Shown here piece after piece: positions 1 through 7,241 of a DNA stretch of 10,000 nucleotides. Each line of letters opens with the position of its first letter. Position 1 is the first letter of the stretch. Position numbers and translations under genes: made by a program. Source of the DNA: Bacillota bacterium (GTDB lineage: Bacteria > Bacillota > Clostridia > Lachnospirales > Lachnospiraceae). The stretch lies in contig JAEWRS010000488.1 in the NCBI GenBank assembly GCA_023398855.1, positions 1-10,000 of the forward strand. Reading direction: 5' to 3'. Under the pieces are notes generated by a model that made no database searches, was not told the DNA's origin, and saw nothing but the letters and a program-made list of their open reading frames with translations.

Positions 1-813
1 CAAAGCTGGCTTTACAAGCAGAGCTCCGATTTTGCTCCTTAAACTTCCCATCATACCGCTTTTCACCTTGTTTATTAAGGTTGCGCCTACTCCTTCGTAA
101 AGCTTCAGGATTACATTACCTACAAATGCCTCACAAACAATGACATCTGCTCCGCCATGGGGAATCTCTCTGGCTTCAATACTTCCGATAAAATGAATAT
201 CCTTACACTCCTTTAACAGTGGAAATGTCTCTTTCACAAGTGCATTTCCCTTTTCCTCCTCTGCGCCGATATTGACGATAGCTACTCTTGGATTCTTCAC
301 TCCAACTACGTACTCCATGTATAGGGACCCCATTCTGGCAAACTGTACCAGATGGGACGCTCTTGCATCCACATTGGCTCCACAGTCAATCAGCAGGGAA
401 ACACCTTTTTCCGTAGGAATAAGCGGAGCCAGCGGTGGTCGTTCCACCCCTTTTATCCGTCCGACAATCACCTGCCCGCCAACCAATACAGCACCTGAAC
501 TGCCGGCAGATACAAACGCATCCGCCTCCTTTTGCTTCAGCAGATTCATTCCCACTACAATGGAAGAATCTTTCTTTTTTCGTATAGCGTTTACCGGAGG
601 TTCTTCCGTTCCGATTACCTCTGACGCATTCACAACCTGTATCTGTTCCTTTTGATATGAATACTTTTTCAGTTCTGCCGATACAATATGCTCCTGCCCT
701 ACTAAGAGAACCTGAATTTCCTTATTCGCATTAACAGCCTCTACAGCCCCGGCAACCATTTCTATTGGTGCATAGTCACCGCCCATAGCGTCTACAGCTA
801 CTTTAATCATCAT
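1..813 (-). CDS. plsX: Phosphate acyltransferase PlsX (3' end cut by window edge)
   Basis: PlsX makes acyl-phosphate from acyl-ACP and phosphate, which PlsY then uses to acylate glycerol-3-phosphate at the start of phospholipid synthesis. It is a peripheral membrane enzyme. The 271 visible codons show the family N-terminus VAVDAMGGDYAP (residues 5-16), SAGSSGAVLVGG (102-113), a central LIDCGANVDARA (141-152), the hallmark PRVAIVNIGAEEEKGN (175-190) and CEAFVGNVILKLYEG (227-241). Family members are about 330-340 residues, so roughly 60-70 C-terminal residues lie beyond position 1. Two adjacent ATG codons can start it, at 813 or 810. The AAAGGAG upstream is 4 bases from the first and 7 from the second, so 810 is slightly better placed. 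The usual Firmicute partner rpmF is not upstream; a MATE gene is. A good promoter (854-882) suggests separate transcription. Identity is very secure. Confidence 0.95.
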   Translation of the reverse strand, partial: MMIKVAVDAMGGDYAPIEMVAGAVEAVNANKEIQVLLVGQEHIVSAELKKYSYQKEQIQVVNASEVIGTEEPPVNAIRKKKDSSIVVGMNLLKQKEADAFVSAGSSGAVLVGGQVIVGRIKGVERPPLAPLIPTEKGVSLLIDCGANVDARASHLVQFARMGSLYMEYVVGVKNPRVAIVNIGAEEEKGNALVKETFPLLKECKDIHFIGSIEAREIPHGGADVIVCEAFVGNVILKLYEGVGATLINKVKSGMMGSLRSKIGALLVKPAL

Positions 814-853
814 GATTCTCCTTTCGTATACCGCCTAAGATAATCTATTACAT

Positions 854-882
854 AATATACTAAATATTATTATATAAATCAA
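854..882 (-). promoter_or_regulatory. Candidate sigma-A promoter for plsX
   Basis: On the minus strand, TTGATT and TATATT are separated by exactly 17 bases in a very AT-rich stretch. The -10 ends about 40 bases before the plsX start, leaving a short leader with the ribosome binding site. Chance matches are easier in such AT-rich DNA, so this is a candidate only. Confidence 0.5.
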
Positions 883-906
883 TAATAAAATAAGAAATTT
901 AAAAGA

Positions 907-2265
907 TCACGCAGAAGTCCTGTTTTCTTTGTTTTTCTCAACCTTTTTTATTATACAAACATAAGAGATTGCCGTAAACACTCCAGCGCTGACCCAGGCG
1001 GCCGGATCACATGCACTGGCCAAGGGATAGCTTAATAACCGGATAGCCAGTGCCGCGGTAATCAACCTTGCCGCAAGCTCCACTACTCCTCCCAGCATAG
1101 GAAGAAAACCATAGCCACACCCCTGCATCGTATTTCTGAATATAAAAATCATTCCCAACGGAATATAAAAAATGGCACACAGGTAAATATAAGTCTTGGC
1201 CCAGGGAAGCATTTCTGTTATATCCACATCTCCTGAGAAAAACAGCTTCAATGCATGGGGCAGGATCAGGCAGACAATGACAGAAGAAAGAGCTGAGTAA
1301 ATAATCTCTGTCCCCAGGACAAGCCTGACGCCGTGGCGTATCCTCTTTATATCTCCTTTTCCGTAATTCTGTCCGGAATACGTTGCCATAGTCTGTCCCA
1401 TGGCCACCATTCCCTGAAGAACCATTCCCTGGAACTTATTGGCGGCCGTATAGGCAGCCACTGCAACGGAACCGAATAGATTTACTGCCGACTGCATGAT
1501 AATGGTTCCTGAAGCCGTAATTCCAAACTGAAGAGCCATTGGGATACCCACAGAAAGCTGCCGTCTTGTATCTGCCCCGTTGAGCCTCCAGTGCATCCTC
1601 TTTGGAGTTAAGACCGGCACCTTTTTATAAATATAAGTAAAACAAAAAACTGCTGATATTCCCTGTGAAAGGTTGGTAGCCCATGCTGCTCCTGCCACTC
1701 CCATTTTAAAATTAATAATAAAAATAAGATCCAGCACTACATTTAAACATGCCGAAAACATCAGAAACATAAGAGGGATCCTGCTGTTTCCAACTGAACG
1801 GAGATAAGATGAAAACAGATTGTAAAATACATTTGTAACAATTCCCATGCAGATAATAGAGATATATGTGTATGCATCCTCAAAAATATTTTCAGGAGTA
1901 TTCATGGCCAATAAAAGAGCTTTCATAAATATCCGGCTTAATACCGTCATCACTGCAATAACAAACGATGACAATATGATCCCATTAGCTACGGAACGTT
2001 TTGCCCCTTCTCCATCTCCTGCTCCAAATCTCTGGCTGGTAAGAACCGTAAATCCAGTGCTCATCCCCTGGGAAAATCCAATGATCAGAAACATAACGGT
2101 ACCAGTGGAGCCAACAGCTGCCAGTGCATCCGGCCCTACAAAACGGCCTACAATAATCGTATCTGCCATGTTATAAAGCTGCTGAAAGATATTTCCCATC
2201 ATAAGCGGAAGCGTAAATTTTATTATGATTGGAAGCGGATTGCCTCTGGTCATGTCAGTTTCCAT
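907..2265 (-). CDS. MATE family multidrug/toxin efflux transporter
   Basis: This is a 452-residue polytopic membrane protein, the normal length for bacterial MATE antiporters, which export organic cations or other compounds using a Na+ or H+ gradient. The N-terminal half opens with the typical MATE pattern: MTRGNP, then a first helix ending in GNIFQQLYNMADTIIVGRFV (24-43), GPDALAAVG, and an SQRFGAGD loop near residues 77-84. The second half has the matching pseudo-repeat beginning at QLSVGIPMALQFG. About 12 hydrophobic segments can be counted. The ATG at 2265 follows an AGAGGATGG site. A second ATG four codons in (2253) is possible. The gene has its own promoter candidate and is 115 bp from the sugar kinase gene, so it need not belong to the sugar operon. 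The transported compound cannot be predicted. Confidence 0.93.
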   Translation of the reverse strand: METDMTRGNPLPIIIKFTLPLMMGNIFQQLYNMADTIIVGRFVGPDALAAVGSTGTVMFLIIGFSQGMSTGFTVLTSQRFGAGDGEGAKRSVANGIILSSFVIAVMTVLSRIFMKALLLAMNTPENIFEDAYTYISIICMGIVTNVFYNLFSSYLRSVGNSRIPLMFLMFSACLNVVLDLIFIINFKMGVAGAAWATNLSQGISAVFCFTYIYKKVPVLTPKRMHWRLNGADTRRQLSVGIPMALQFGITASGTIIMQSAVNLFGSVAVAAYTAANKFQGMVLQGMVAMGQTMATYSGQNYGKGDIKRIRHGVRLVLGTEIIYSALSSVIVCLILPHALKLFFSGDVDITEMLPWAKTYIYLCAIFYIPLGMIFIFRNTMQGCGYGFLPMLGGVVELAARLITAALAIRLLSYPLASACDPAAWVSAGVFTAISYVCIIKKVEKNKENRTSA

Positions 2266-2319
2266 TTATTTCCATCCTCTGCTATAAATTTGCCACTTTA
2301 TTCATGTAACGTAAAGGAT

Positions 2320-2348
2320 ATTTTACCACGTTCCGCATCTGTTGTCAC
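2320..2348 (-). promoter_or_regulatory. Candidate sigma-A promoter for the MATE gene
   Basis: On the minus strand, GTGACA and TAAAAT are separated by exactly 17 bases, each one mismatch from consensus. The -10 lies about 55 bases before the MATE start. It falls in the 115-bp gap after the ROK gene, which contains no convincing terminator. The MATE gene may therefore be transcribed both from here and by read-through. Confidence 0.5.
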
Positions 2349-2380
2349 CGTTCTTTTTCAAAAAACATCTCATATCTCCA

Positions 2381-3334
2381 TTATTCATAGACAGCAGCCA
2401 TAACAGCTCCATAATCTCCTATCTTTTCTCCCAGCTGGGCGGGTACAACCCTGCAGGCTGCGGCGGATGATGCAAGTGCCTCCTTATGAATCTCTTCCCA
2501 CATGGCTGTTTCCAGAAATTCATGACTTCTGGCATATATGCTTCCAGCCACAATTACTTCCGGATTCAGGATATCAATCAGTATGGACAGCCCTTTGCCA
2601 AAATATGTTCCGGACTCTCTAAGTATTTCCACTGCATCCTCATGACCTGCTTTTGCCGCATCTGCCACATCCTTTGCTTTCATCGCTTCCATGATCCCCG
2701 TCTGGAATGAGGCTCTTTTTCCCTGGATTTCCATCTGCTCAGCTTTTTTTACAGCCATCTGACGGATCCCGCCACCGCTGCAAAAGCCTTCCAGGCTTCC
2801 TGCCTTTCCGTATCCCACCGGTCCATTCTCCTTAAGGCGGACATGACCAATCTCTCCTGCCATGCCGCATGCCCCCGTATATAGGCGTCCGTTTAGAATG
2901 AGTCCTGCCCCCAAACCGGTACCAAAGGTAAGAAATATCATATGAAGAGATCCCCTTCCAGCCCCATATTTCCACTCAGCAAGAGCGCAGGCATCTGCAT
3001 CATTTAACATTCCGGCAGGCATTTGGAGCTTTTCAGACAGATAGCCGACAACAGGAACAGAAACCCATCCAGGAAGGTTGGGCGGGGAACAGATAATTTT
3101 ACGGTCAGGACTTAAGGGTCCTCCACAGGAAATCCCGATCCGGCAGTCTTTCCGGTTTATCCTGTGATTCTTAAGCATCTGCTCAGCATGACTGCATAAG
3201 GCATCTAAAACTCCCTTCCAGTCCGGCGTCGTCTGCAGCTCCACCCGGTCATTCCACACAACCGATTCTCCCTCTAAGCTGCAAAGCAGCACTGCACACT
3301 TTGTACCTCCAATATCAAACCCTACTACATGCAT
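2381..3334 (-). CDS. ROK family sugar kinase (substrate unknown)
   Basis: A 317-residue cytosolic ROK protein, predicted to phosphorylate a hexose or amino sugar with ATP. Seen: the N-terminal phosphate-binding DIGGTK (7-12), a GISCGGP segment (67-73), NDAD (111-114) with the expected catalytic Asp112, the second phosphate loop FGTGLGAGLI (137-146), EIGH (161-164), and a C-terminal LNPEVIVAGS. In classical ROK proteins EIGH is followed by a zinc-binding CxCGxxGCxE motif. Here the aligned residues are VGYGKAGSLE (173-182), so all three cysteines are gone while Glu182 and His164 remain. There is no N-terminal winged helix, so this is a kinase and not a ROK repressor. It is the last gene of the transporter operon, the normal place for a kinase acting on the imported sugar. 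The start at 3334 follows a GAGG site at 7 bases. Allose or ribose-like sugar kinase is possible but unproven. Confidence 0.88.
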   Translation of the reverse strand: MHVVGFDIGGTKCAVLLCSLEGESVVWNDRVELQTTPDWKGVLDALCSHAEQMLKNHRINRKDCRIGISCGGPLSPDRKIICSPPNLPGWVSVPVVGYLSEKLQMPAGMLNDADACALAEWKYGAGRGSLHMIFLTFGTGLGAGLILNGRLYTGACGMAGEIGHVRLKENGPVGYGKAGSLEGFCSGGGIRQMAVKKAEQMEIQGKRASFQTGIMEAMKAKDVADAAKAGHEDAVEILRESGTYFGKGLSILIDILNPEVIVAGSIYARSHEFLETAMWEEIHKEALASSAAACRVVPAQLGEKIGDYGAVMAAVYE

Positions 3335-3375
3335 TGTAATACCTCAGTCCTTCTTTTTTCGTGGTATACTACAAC

Positions 3376-3406
3376 AGAGCAGGAACCGTGATGCCGGCCC
3401 TGCTCT
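3376..3406 (-). other. Intercistronic hairpin between binding-protein and kinase genes
   Basis: AGAGCAGG and CCTGCTCT form a perfect 8-bp stem around a 15-base loop that can pair further (CCG/CGG). There is no T-run after it on the minus strand, so it does not look like a simple intrinsic terminator. A role in 3'-end stabilisation or partial termination downstream of the binding-protein gene is inferred from its position. Confidence 0.5.
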
Positions 3407-3427
3407 ATTCCTGTTATGAAATCGTTC

Positions 3428-3445
3428 TTTGCGCTTAACCGCAAA
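3428..3445 (-). other. Small hairpin abutting the binding-protein stop codon
   Basis: TTTGCG and CGCAAA form a perfect 6-bp stem with a 6-base loop. It starts at the base directly after the TAA of the substrate-binding protein gene. It may act with the larger hairpin 20 bases downstream. The short stem could be chance. Confidence 0.35.
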
Positions 3446-4459
3446 TTATTTTATCGTGTCTTTGGTAAGAACAGAAACTCCTGTATCTACATTCTTATCA
3501 CCAGTGTCCTTGCCTTCCAACGCCTTAACCGCTGTCTTCACTCCCTCATAACCCATTACATCAGGGTTCTGAGCCATGGTTGCCAGAAGATAGCCCTCTT
3601 TGATCAGCTGGATAATCATGTCAGATTTATCAAATCCAACTCCAATGACGGTCTCGCCAGCTTCCTGAATAGCATTGCCTGCTCCAACAGTAGAGCCTTC
3701 ATTGGCACCAAAGATCCCTACACAGCCCTGAGTGATATAGTTAGCCGCAATATCCTTTGATTTTGCCGCATCACCTTCACCATACTGAGTTTCCAGAATT
3801 TCAAACTTTGATCCCTCAAATGCAGAGCGGAAGCCTGCTTCCCTGGCCACTGTGGATGCTGTCGCTGCATTAACATTCACAATACCGATCTTACCGGATT
3901 CAATTCCTTTGCCTTTTAAGGCCTTGATCATTTCTTCTCCTGCTGTTTTTCCTGCGGCCTTATTATCCGTTGCAAGTGTCTGAATGGCCGGCAAGGATGC
4001 TGCGGAGTCTACATATACAACCTTCACACCTGCATCAATAGCTTCCTGCAAGGATGCCGTAACTGCATCAGGGCCGTTAGCTGCCAGCAATATGGCCTGA
4101 GCGCCGCCTGCCACTGCGTTGTTAATGCATTCAATCTGCTTTGCATCATCCTTCACATCAGGAGCAAGCCATTTATAATCTACATTCCCAAGCTCCTTTA
4201 CTGCTTTCTGAGCGCCTGCATCTACGTTTACCCAGTGCTGATCCATCTGATCCATGGTGATTAAGTAAACCTTGTACGAGCCACCACCAGAAGCTGCCTC
4301 TTTTTTTGTTTCTCCTGCTGTTGTTGTTGCTGCCTCAGTCGCTGCTGCTGTTGGTGCACCAGTCGTTGCTGCGGACCCCTTCTGCCCGCTGCTGCAGCCT
4401 GCACACATGGATGCAATCATACCAATAGAAAGAACAGCCGCCAATACCTTCCGTTTCAT
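3446..4459 (-). CDS. CUT2 sugar ABC transporter substrate-binding lipoprotein
   Basis: A 337-residue extracellular lipoprotein that captures a sugar and delivers it to the permease. It begins with a lipoprotein signal peptide: KRK, a hydrophobic core, then CAGC with Cys22 as the lipidated residue; Cys at -3 is less usual than Leu. An Ala/Thr/Gly-rich flexible linker covers residues 23-60. The mature domain matches the RbsB-like periplasmic-binding family (Peripla_BP_4): YKVYLITMDQMDQHW (62-76), repeated alpha/beta units, VVYVDSAAS (147-155) with the aspartate typical of sugar contacts, GANEGSTVGAGNAI (241-254), GVGFDKSD (263-270) and MAQNPDVMGYEGV (295-307). The ATG at 4459 has a near-ideal AAGGAGG nine bases upstream, stronger than its neighbours, fitting the usual excess of binding protein. 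It lies 69 bp after the permease gene and is followed by two hairpins. The ligand cannot be named. Confidence 0.93.
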   Translation of the reverse strand: MKRKVLAAVLSIGMIASMCAGCSSGQKGSAATTGAPTAAATEAATTTAGETKKEAASGGGSYKVYLITMDQMDQHWVNVDAGAQKAVKELGNVDYKWLAPDVKDDAKQIECINNAVAGGAQAILLAANGPDAVTASLQEAIDAGVKVVYVDSAASLPAIQTLATDNKAAGKTAGEEMIKALKGKGIESGKIGIVNVNAATASTVAREAGFRSAFEGSKFEILETQYGEGDAAKSKDIAANYITQGCVGIFGANEGSTVGAGNAIQEAGETVIGVGFDKSDMIIQLIKEGYLLATMAQNPDVMGYEGVKTAVKALEGKDTGDKNVDTGVSVLTKDTIK

Positions 4460-4501
4460 AAACCTTTTCCTCCTTAATTTGGATTATTAAAAATACCTAT
4501 A

Positions 4502-4520
4502 TTAAAGCCTCAGGCTCCAA
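4502..4520 (-). other. Weak hairpin in the permease to binding-protein gap
   Basis: On the minus strand TTGGAGCC and GGCTTTAA pair through 8 bp (two G-U pairs) around a TGA loop, 9 bases after the permease stop. A TATTTTT tract follows after a short gap. It could attenuate or mark mRNA processing, but the stem is weak. Confidence 0.25.
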
Positions 4521-4528
4521 TACCTTGA

Positions 4529-5536
4529 TTACAATTCTTGCTTATTTTTCTTTCCCAGCTTACCGCTTCTAACAATCACATCGATTAAAACAGAAATCAC
4601 TACGATCGCTCCAATGACAATATTCCTGATGGCAACCGGGGCCCCTGCAAACTGAAGTCCGTTTTGGAGTACTCCCCAGATAGCCGCACCAATCACAGTT
4701 CCAATGAGAATTCCCTGTCCTCCCAAAGTGGAAACCCCACCGATTACGGAAGCAGCCACAGCATACATTTCATAGGCATTGCCAGCATCCATGGTACCCA
4801 TGCCGCTGGTTGCACAAATCACAAGTCCCACGATACAGGAGCAAAAGGAGCTGACCAGGAAAGCTTTTGTGGTGGTTGATACGATATTTACTCCAGATAG
4901 CTTAGAAGCTTCTATGTTACTTCCAATTGCATAAATGTGCCGGCCAGTTCTGGTTTTGCTCAACAGGAAATTAAATATCAGCCATAAAACAATGGATATG
5001 ATCACCGTATTATATACCCCGGCAACCTTTCCGTAATAAAAGAAATCCCGAAACCCCTTTGCCCTGTCTCCGATGGCATCCGTATTATAGTTATTATTGA
5101 CGATCTGGGCAATGCCTCTTGCGATTGTCATGGTGCCCAGAGTCGCGATAAAAGGAGGAAGCTTGCATTTTGCTACCAGCAGTCCGTTAACAACACCTAC
5201 GATCAGACAGCACATGAGTGTGAGAATTACCGCTGCCCATGGATTCATTCCCTTTGTCATCATGGTGGCAGATATCATGCAGCTCATTCCCACTACAGAA
5301 CCAATGGATAAATCAATGTTGCCTGTAATCAATACATAGGACTGGCCGATGCCGATTAACAAAATCGGGGCAATCTGGCGTAAAAGATTAGCAACGTTTT
5401 TCCCGGAAAAAAAAGTAGGGTTAATAACGCCAAATACAATACACATGACAATAAGTCCAATACTTACTGTGACTACCTGCCCCATCCCGCGAACGGCGAA
5501 CAGCCTTATATACCAACTCTGTCTTTTACTATTCAT
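4529..5536 (-). CDS. CUT2 sugar ABC transporter permease (RbsC-like)
   Basis: A 335-residue inner membrane protein that forms the translocation pore, presumably as a homodimer. It belongs to the BPD_transp_2 family with RbsC, AlsC and XylH. Seen: about 8-10 hydrophobic segments, the family motif GNIDLSIGS (72-80), PPFIATLGTM (127-136), GRHIYAIGSN (198-207) and AASVIGGVSTLGGQG (261-275). The last lies near the region that couples to the ATPase. I chose the ATG at 5536 because an AGGAGAGG site sits just upstream and the protein then begins with a short basic tail, as in relatives. An in-frame ATG at 5590 would overlap the ATPase gene by 32 bases and add 18 unmatched residues. The gap to the ATPase gene is 22 bases, so the two are co-transcribed. 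Confidence 0.93.
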   Translation of the reverse strand: MNSKRQSWYIRLFAVRGMGQVVTVSIGLIVMCIVFGVINPTFFSGKNVANLLRQIAPILLIGIGQSYVLITGNIDLSIGSVVGMSCMISATMMTKGMNPWAAVILTLMCCLIVGVVNGLLVAKCKLPPFIATLGTMTIARGIAQIVNNNYNTDAIGDRAKGFRDFFYYGKVAGVYNTVIISIVLWLIFNFLLSKTRTGRHIYAIGSNIEASKLSGVNIVSTTTKAFLVSSFCSCIVGLVICATSGMGTMDAGNAYEMYAVAASVIGGVSTLGGQGILIGTVIGAAIWGVLQNGLQFAGAPVAIRNIVIGAIVVISVLIDVIVRSGKLGKKNKQEL

Positions 5537-5558
5537 GTTACCTCTCCTTGCCCTTTTC

Positions 5559-7061
5559 TTAGCTGATCTTACTTTCAAACTGAGTTGCATGCTTAAGAAT
5601 CAGATCCTGCGTTGCCTCAGCTGTCATCATTTCTCCTGTAATCTTCCCGTCACACATGACAATGATCCGGTCGCTGATGCCAAGGACCTCCGGCATTTCC
5701 GACGAAACGAATAAAACACCGATTCCCTTTTGCTTTAATTCATTCATCAGGTTATAGATCTCTACCTTTGCGGCCACATCTATGCCTCTGGTCGGTTCAT
5801 CAAAAATCACTACCCGCGAGTTTCTTGCCAGCCATTTACCTACCACCACCTTTTGCTGGTTCCCGCCAGATAAGCTTCCGGCATCCACCTCCGCGTTAGG
5901 CAGTTTGATTTTTAAGGAAACCACAGCTTTATCCGTCATTTCCCTTTCTTTTTTCCTGTTCACGATCCCCAGCTTTCCACATAAAATATCCAGATTGGGA
6001 AGAGCAATATTATCCCTTATACTGAGTTTTGTACAGAGGCCATCCTTTTTTCTGTCCTCAGGAGCTAATACAATACCCGCTTTTATAGAATCCTCCACAT
6101 TTAAAATGGAAACTTCTTTTCCATCCAGAATAATCTGTCCTGATTCCTTTGGATCTGCTCCGAATATGGCCCTGGTTGTCTCCGTTCTTCCTGCACCCAT
6201 TAATCCGGCAATGCCCACTATTTCGCCTTCGTGAAGTTCCAGACTGATATCTCTCACCAGGTGTCCTGCATTCAGATGACGCACCTCCAGGATCTTCTTC
6301 CCTTTTTGACAGGTGACCCTGGGGAATTTCTGCTTTATTTCACGCCCCACCATATGAGAGATGATCTCTTCCATCCGGTTCTGGTCAAAATCCATGGAGG
6401 TAATAAATCTGCCGTCTCTCATAACAGTAACCCGGTCCACAATATGCTTCAGTTCTTCCAGCCGGTGTGATATGTATACAATTCCACAGCCTTCCTCTTT
6501 AAGCTTCCTGATAATGGTAAACAGATCATTGATCTCCTTTGATGTCAGGGCTGATGTGGGCTCATCCATGATCAATATCCTGGCATTCATGGAAAGGGCC
6601 TTGGCAATCTCCACCATTTGCTGCTTGGACACCGCTAAATTTCCTACCAGCTCCTCAGGATCTAATTCAATATTCATACGGCTTAAAATCTCGGCGGCTG
6701 CCTTGTTCATCTCTTTCTCAGAAAGCACCAGCCTTTTTGTCCGCTCCCGCCCCAGAAAAATATTTTCTGCTACAGTCAGGTGCTGGCACATATTCAGTTC
6801 CTGATGAATAATCGCAATTCCCAGTTCCTTTGCCCTTTGGGTGGTCATTTCCCTGATGGGATCATGGAACACCTCTATGGTCCCTCCATCCCTTTGGTAA
6901 ACACCACTTAATATTTTTACAAGCGTTGACTTTCCTGCTCCATTTTCACCTAACAATGCCATAACTTCTCCTGATTTTAGATAAAAGGAAACATCGTCAA
7001 GCGCTTTTACACCAGGGAATGTCTTTGTAATATTCTGCATCCGCACAATATCTTCCTGCAT
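5559..7061 (-). CDS. CUT2 sugar ABC transporter ATPase (RbsA/MglA-like, active)
   Basis: A 500-residue protein with two fused nucleotide-binding domains that powers sugar import; RbsA is about the same length. Domain 1 is complete: Walker A GENGAGKST (38-46), Q-loop Gln87, signature region LAVSKQQ (142-148), Walker B LIMDEPTS (163-170) and H-loop His199. Domain 2 has GLMGAGRTE (286-294) with Arg for the Walker Lys, LSGGNQQK (397-404), IFDEPTRGID (419-428) and SSE in place of the H-loop His. That degeneracy is normal for this family. The frame is open up to a GTG at 7097, but I start at the ATG at 7061: GAGGGTG lies six bases upstream and the protein then opens in line with relatives. First gene of the transport operon. 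Sugar unknown; the linked ROK kinase suggests an aldohexose, pentose or amino sugar. Confidence 0.94.
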   Translation of the reverse strand: MQEDIVRMQNITKTFPGVKALDDVSFYLKSGEVMALLGENGAGKSTLVKILSGVYQRDGGTIEVFHDPIREMTTQRAKELGIAIIHQELNMCQHLTVAENIFLGRERTKRLVLSEKEMNKAAAEILSRMNIELDPEELVGNLAVSKQQMVEIAKALSMNARILIMDEPTSALTSKEINDLFTIIRKLKEEGCGIVYISHRLEELKHIVDRVTVMRDGRFITSMDFDQNRMEEIISHMVGREIKQKFPRVTCQKGKKILEVRHLNAGHLVRDISLELHEGEIVGIAGLMGAGRTETTRAIFGADPKESGQIILDGKEVSILNVEDSIKAGIVLAPEDRKKDGLCTKLSIRDNIALPNLDILCGKLGIVNRKKEREMTDKAVVSLKIKLPNAEVDAGSLSGGNQQKVVVGKWLARNSRVVIFDEPTRGIDVAAKVEIYNLMNELKQKGIGVLFVSSEMPEVLGISDRIIVMCDGKITGEMMTAEATQDLILKHATQFESKIS

Positions 7062-7067
7062 AACTTT

Positions 7068-7074
7068 CACCCTC
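7068..7074 (-). promoter_or_regulatory. Ribosome binding site fixing the ATPase start
   Basis: GAGGGTG lies six bases before the ATG at 7061. The alternative GTG at 7097 has no purine-rich site, and the ATG at 7076 has only GAGAG at 4 bases. Confidence 0.7.
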
Positions 7075-7099
7075 ATACTTCTCTCAAAATTCGTCACAA

Positions 7100-7113
7100 T
7101 TTAACCGCTTAAA
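7100..7113. promoter_or_regulatory. cre-like palindrome just downstream of the transporter promoter
   Basis: TTTAACCGCTTAAA is a near-palindrome with central CG. Compared with the CcpA consensus TGWAANCGNTNWCA it differs only at the symmetric outer G and C positions. It lies a few bases after the predicted transcription start, a place where a bound LacI/CcpA-type protein would block transcription. Carbon catabolite repression of a sugar importer would make sense, but the two missing outer bases are usually important, so binding is uncertain. Confidence 0.35.
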
Positions 7114-7124
7114 ACTCTGTAACC

Positions 7125-7133
7125 AGTATAGCA
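7125..7133 (-). promoter_or_regulatory. Extended -10 promoter of the sugar transporter operon
   Basis: TGCTATACT on the minus strand is an extended -10 (TGnTATACT, one mismatch from TATAAT). No good -35 is found 16-18 bases upstream, which is what an activator-dependent promoter often looks like. The predicted start is near 7118, giving a leader of about 57 bases to the ATG at 7061. Confidence 0.55.
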
Positions 7134-7177
7134 TTGGAAGCAACGGGAAAGAAGGGGAGATTCTTTTGTTTAAGGGG

Positions 7178-7194
7178 GGCAATCTTTGGCAATC
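7178..7194. repeat. Tandem 7-bp direct repeat with 10-bp period, candidate activator site
   Basis: GGCAATC-TTT-GGCAATC is an exact heptamer repeated with a 10-bp period, about one helix turn. It is centred near -68 relative to the predicted transporter transcription start. AraC-family regulators have two HTH motifs that commonly contact direct repeats on one face of DNA. The response regulator at the right end of the window is therefore the obvious candidate protein. The assignment rests on position and spacing only. Confidence 0.4.
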
Positions 7195-7202
7195 CTTTTC
7201 AC

Positions 7203-7235
7203 AAAAAAACAGGCATACAAGCTGCCTGTTTTTTT
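7203..7235. terminator. Intrinsic terminator after the signalling operon
   Basis: A perfect 13-bp stem (seven A, CAGGCA / TGCCTG, seven T) with a 7-base loop starts six bases after the stop of the pseudo-ABC gene. Read on the minus strand it ends in a T-run, so it fits as that operon's terminator. The A and T arms also make it potentially bidirectional. It separates the signalling operon from the transporter operon. Confidence 0.9.
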
Positions 7236-7241
7236 ATTTCG

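Noticed and set aside
2345..2380. Terminator after the ROK gene
   Set aside because: Only a weak A/T-only pairing (TTTTT/AAAAA) with a tiny loop is present; it lacks a GC stem, so I do not call it.
3355..3385. Possible internal promoter for the ROK gene (TATACC before the gene)
   Set aside because: No acceptable -35 lies 16-18 bases upstream and the -10 match is poor.
5537..5590. ATG at 5590 as the permease start
   Set aside because: It overlaps the ATPase gene and adds 18 basic residues not expected in the family, while 5536 has an AGGAGAGG site.
5559..6210. Arg in place of Lys in the second Walker A of the active ATPase, and the missing H-loop His there
   Set aside because: This asymmetry is the normal state of RbsA/MglA/AraG-type ATPases, so it is not evidence of inactivation.
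7062..7097. GTG at 7097 or ATG at 7076 as the start of the active ATPase
   Set aside because: The GTG lacks a ribosome binding site and the extra residues do not match relatives; GAGGGTG before 7061 is clearly better.
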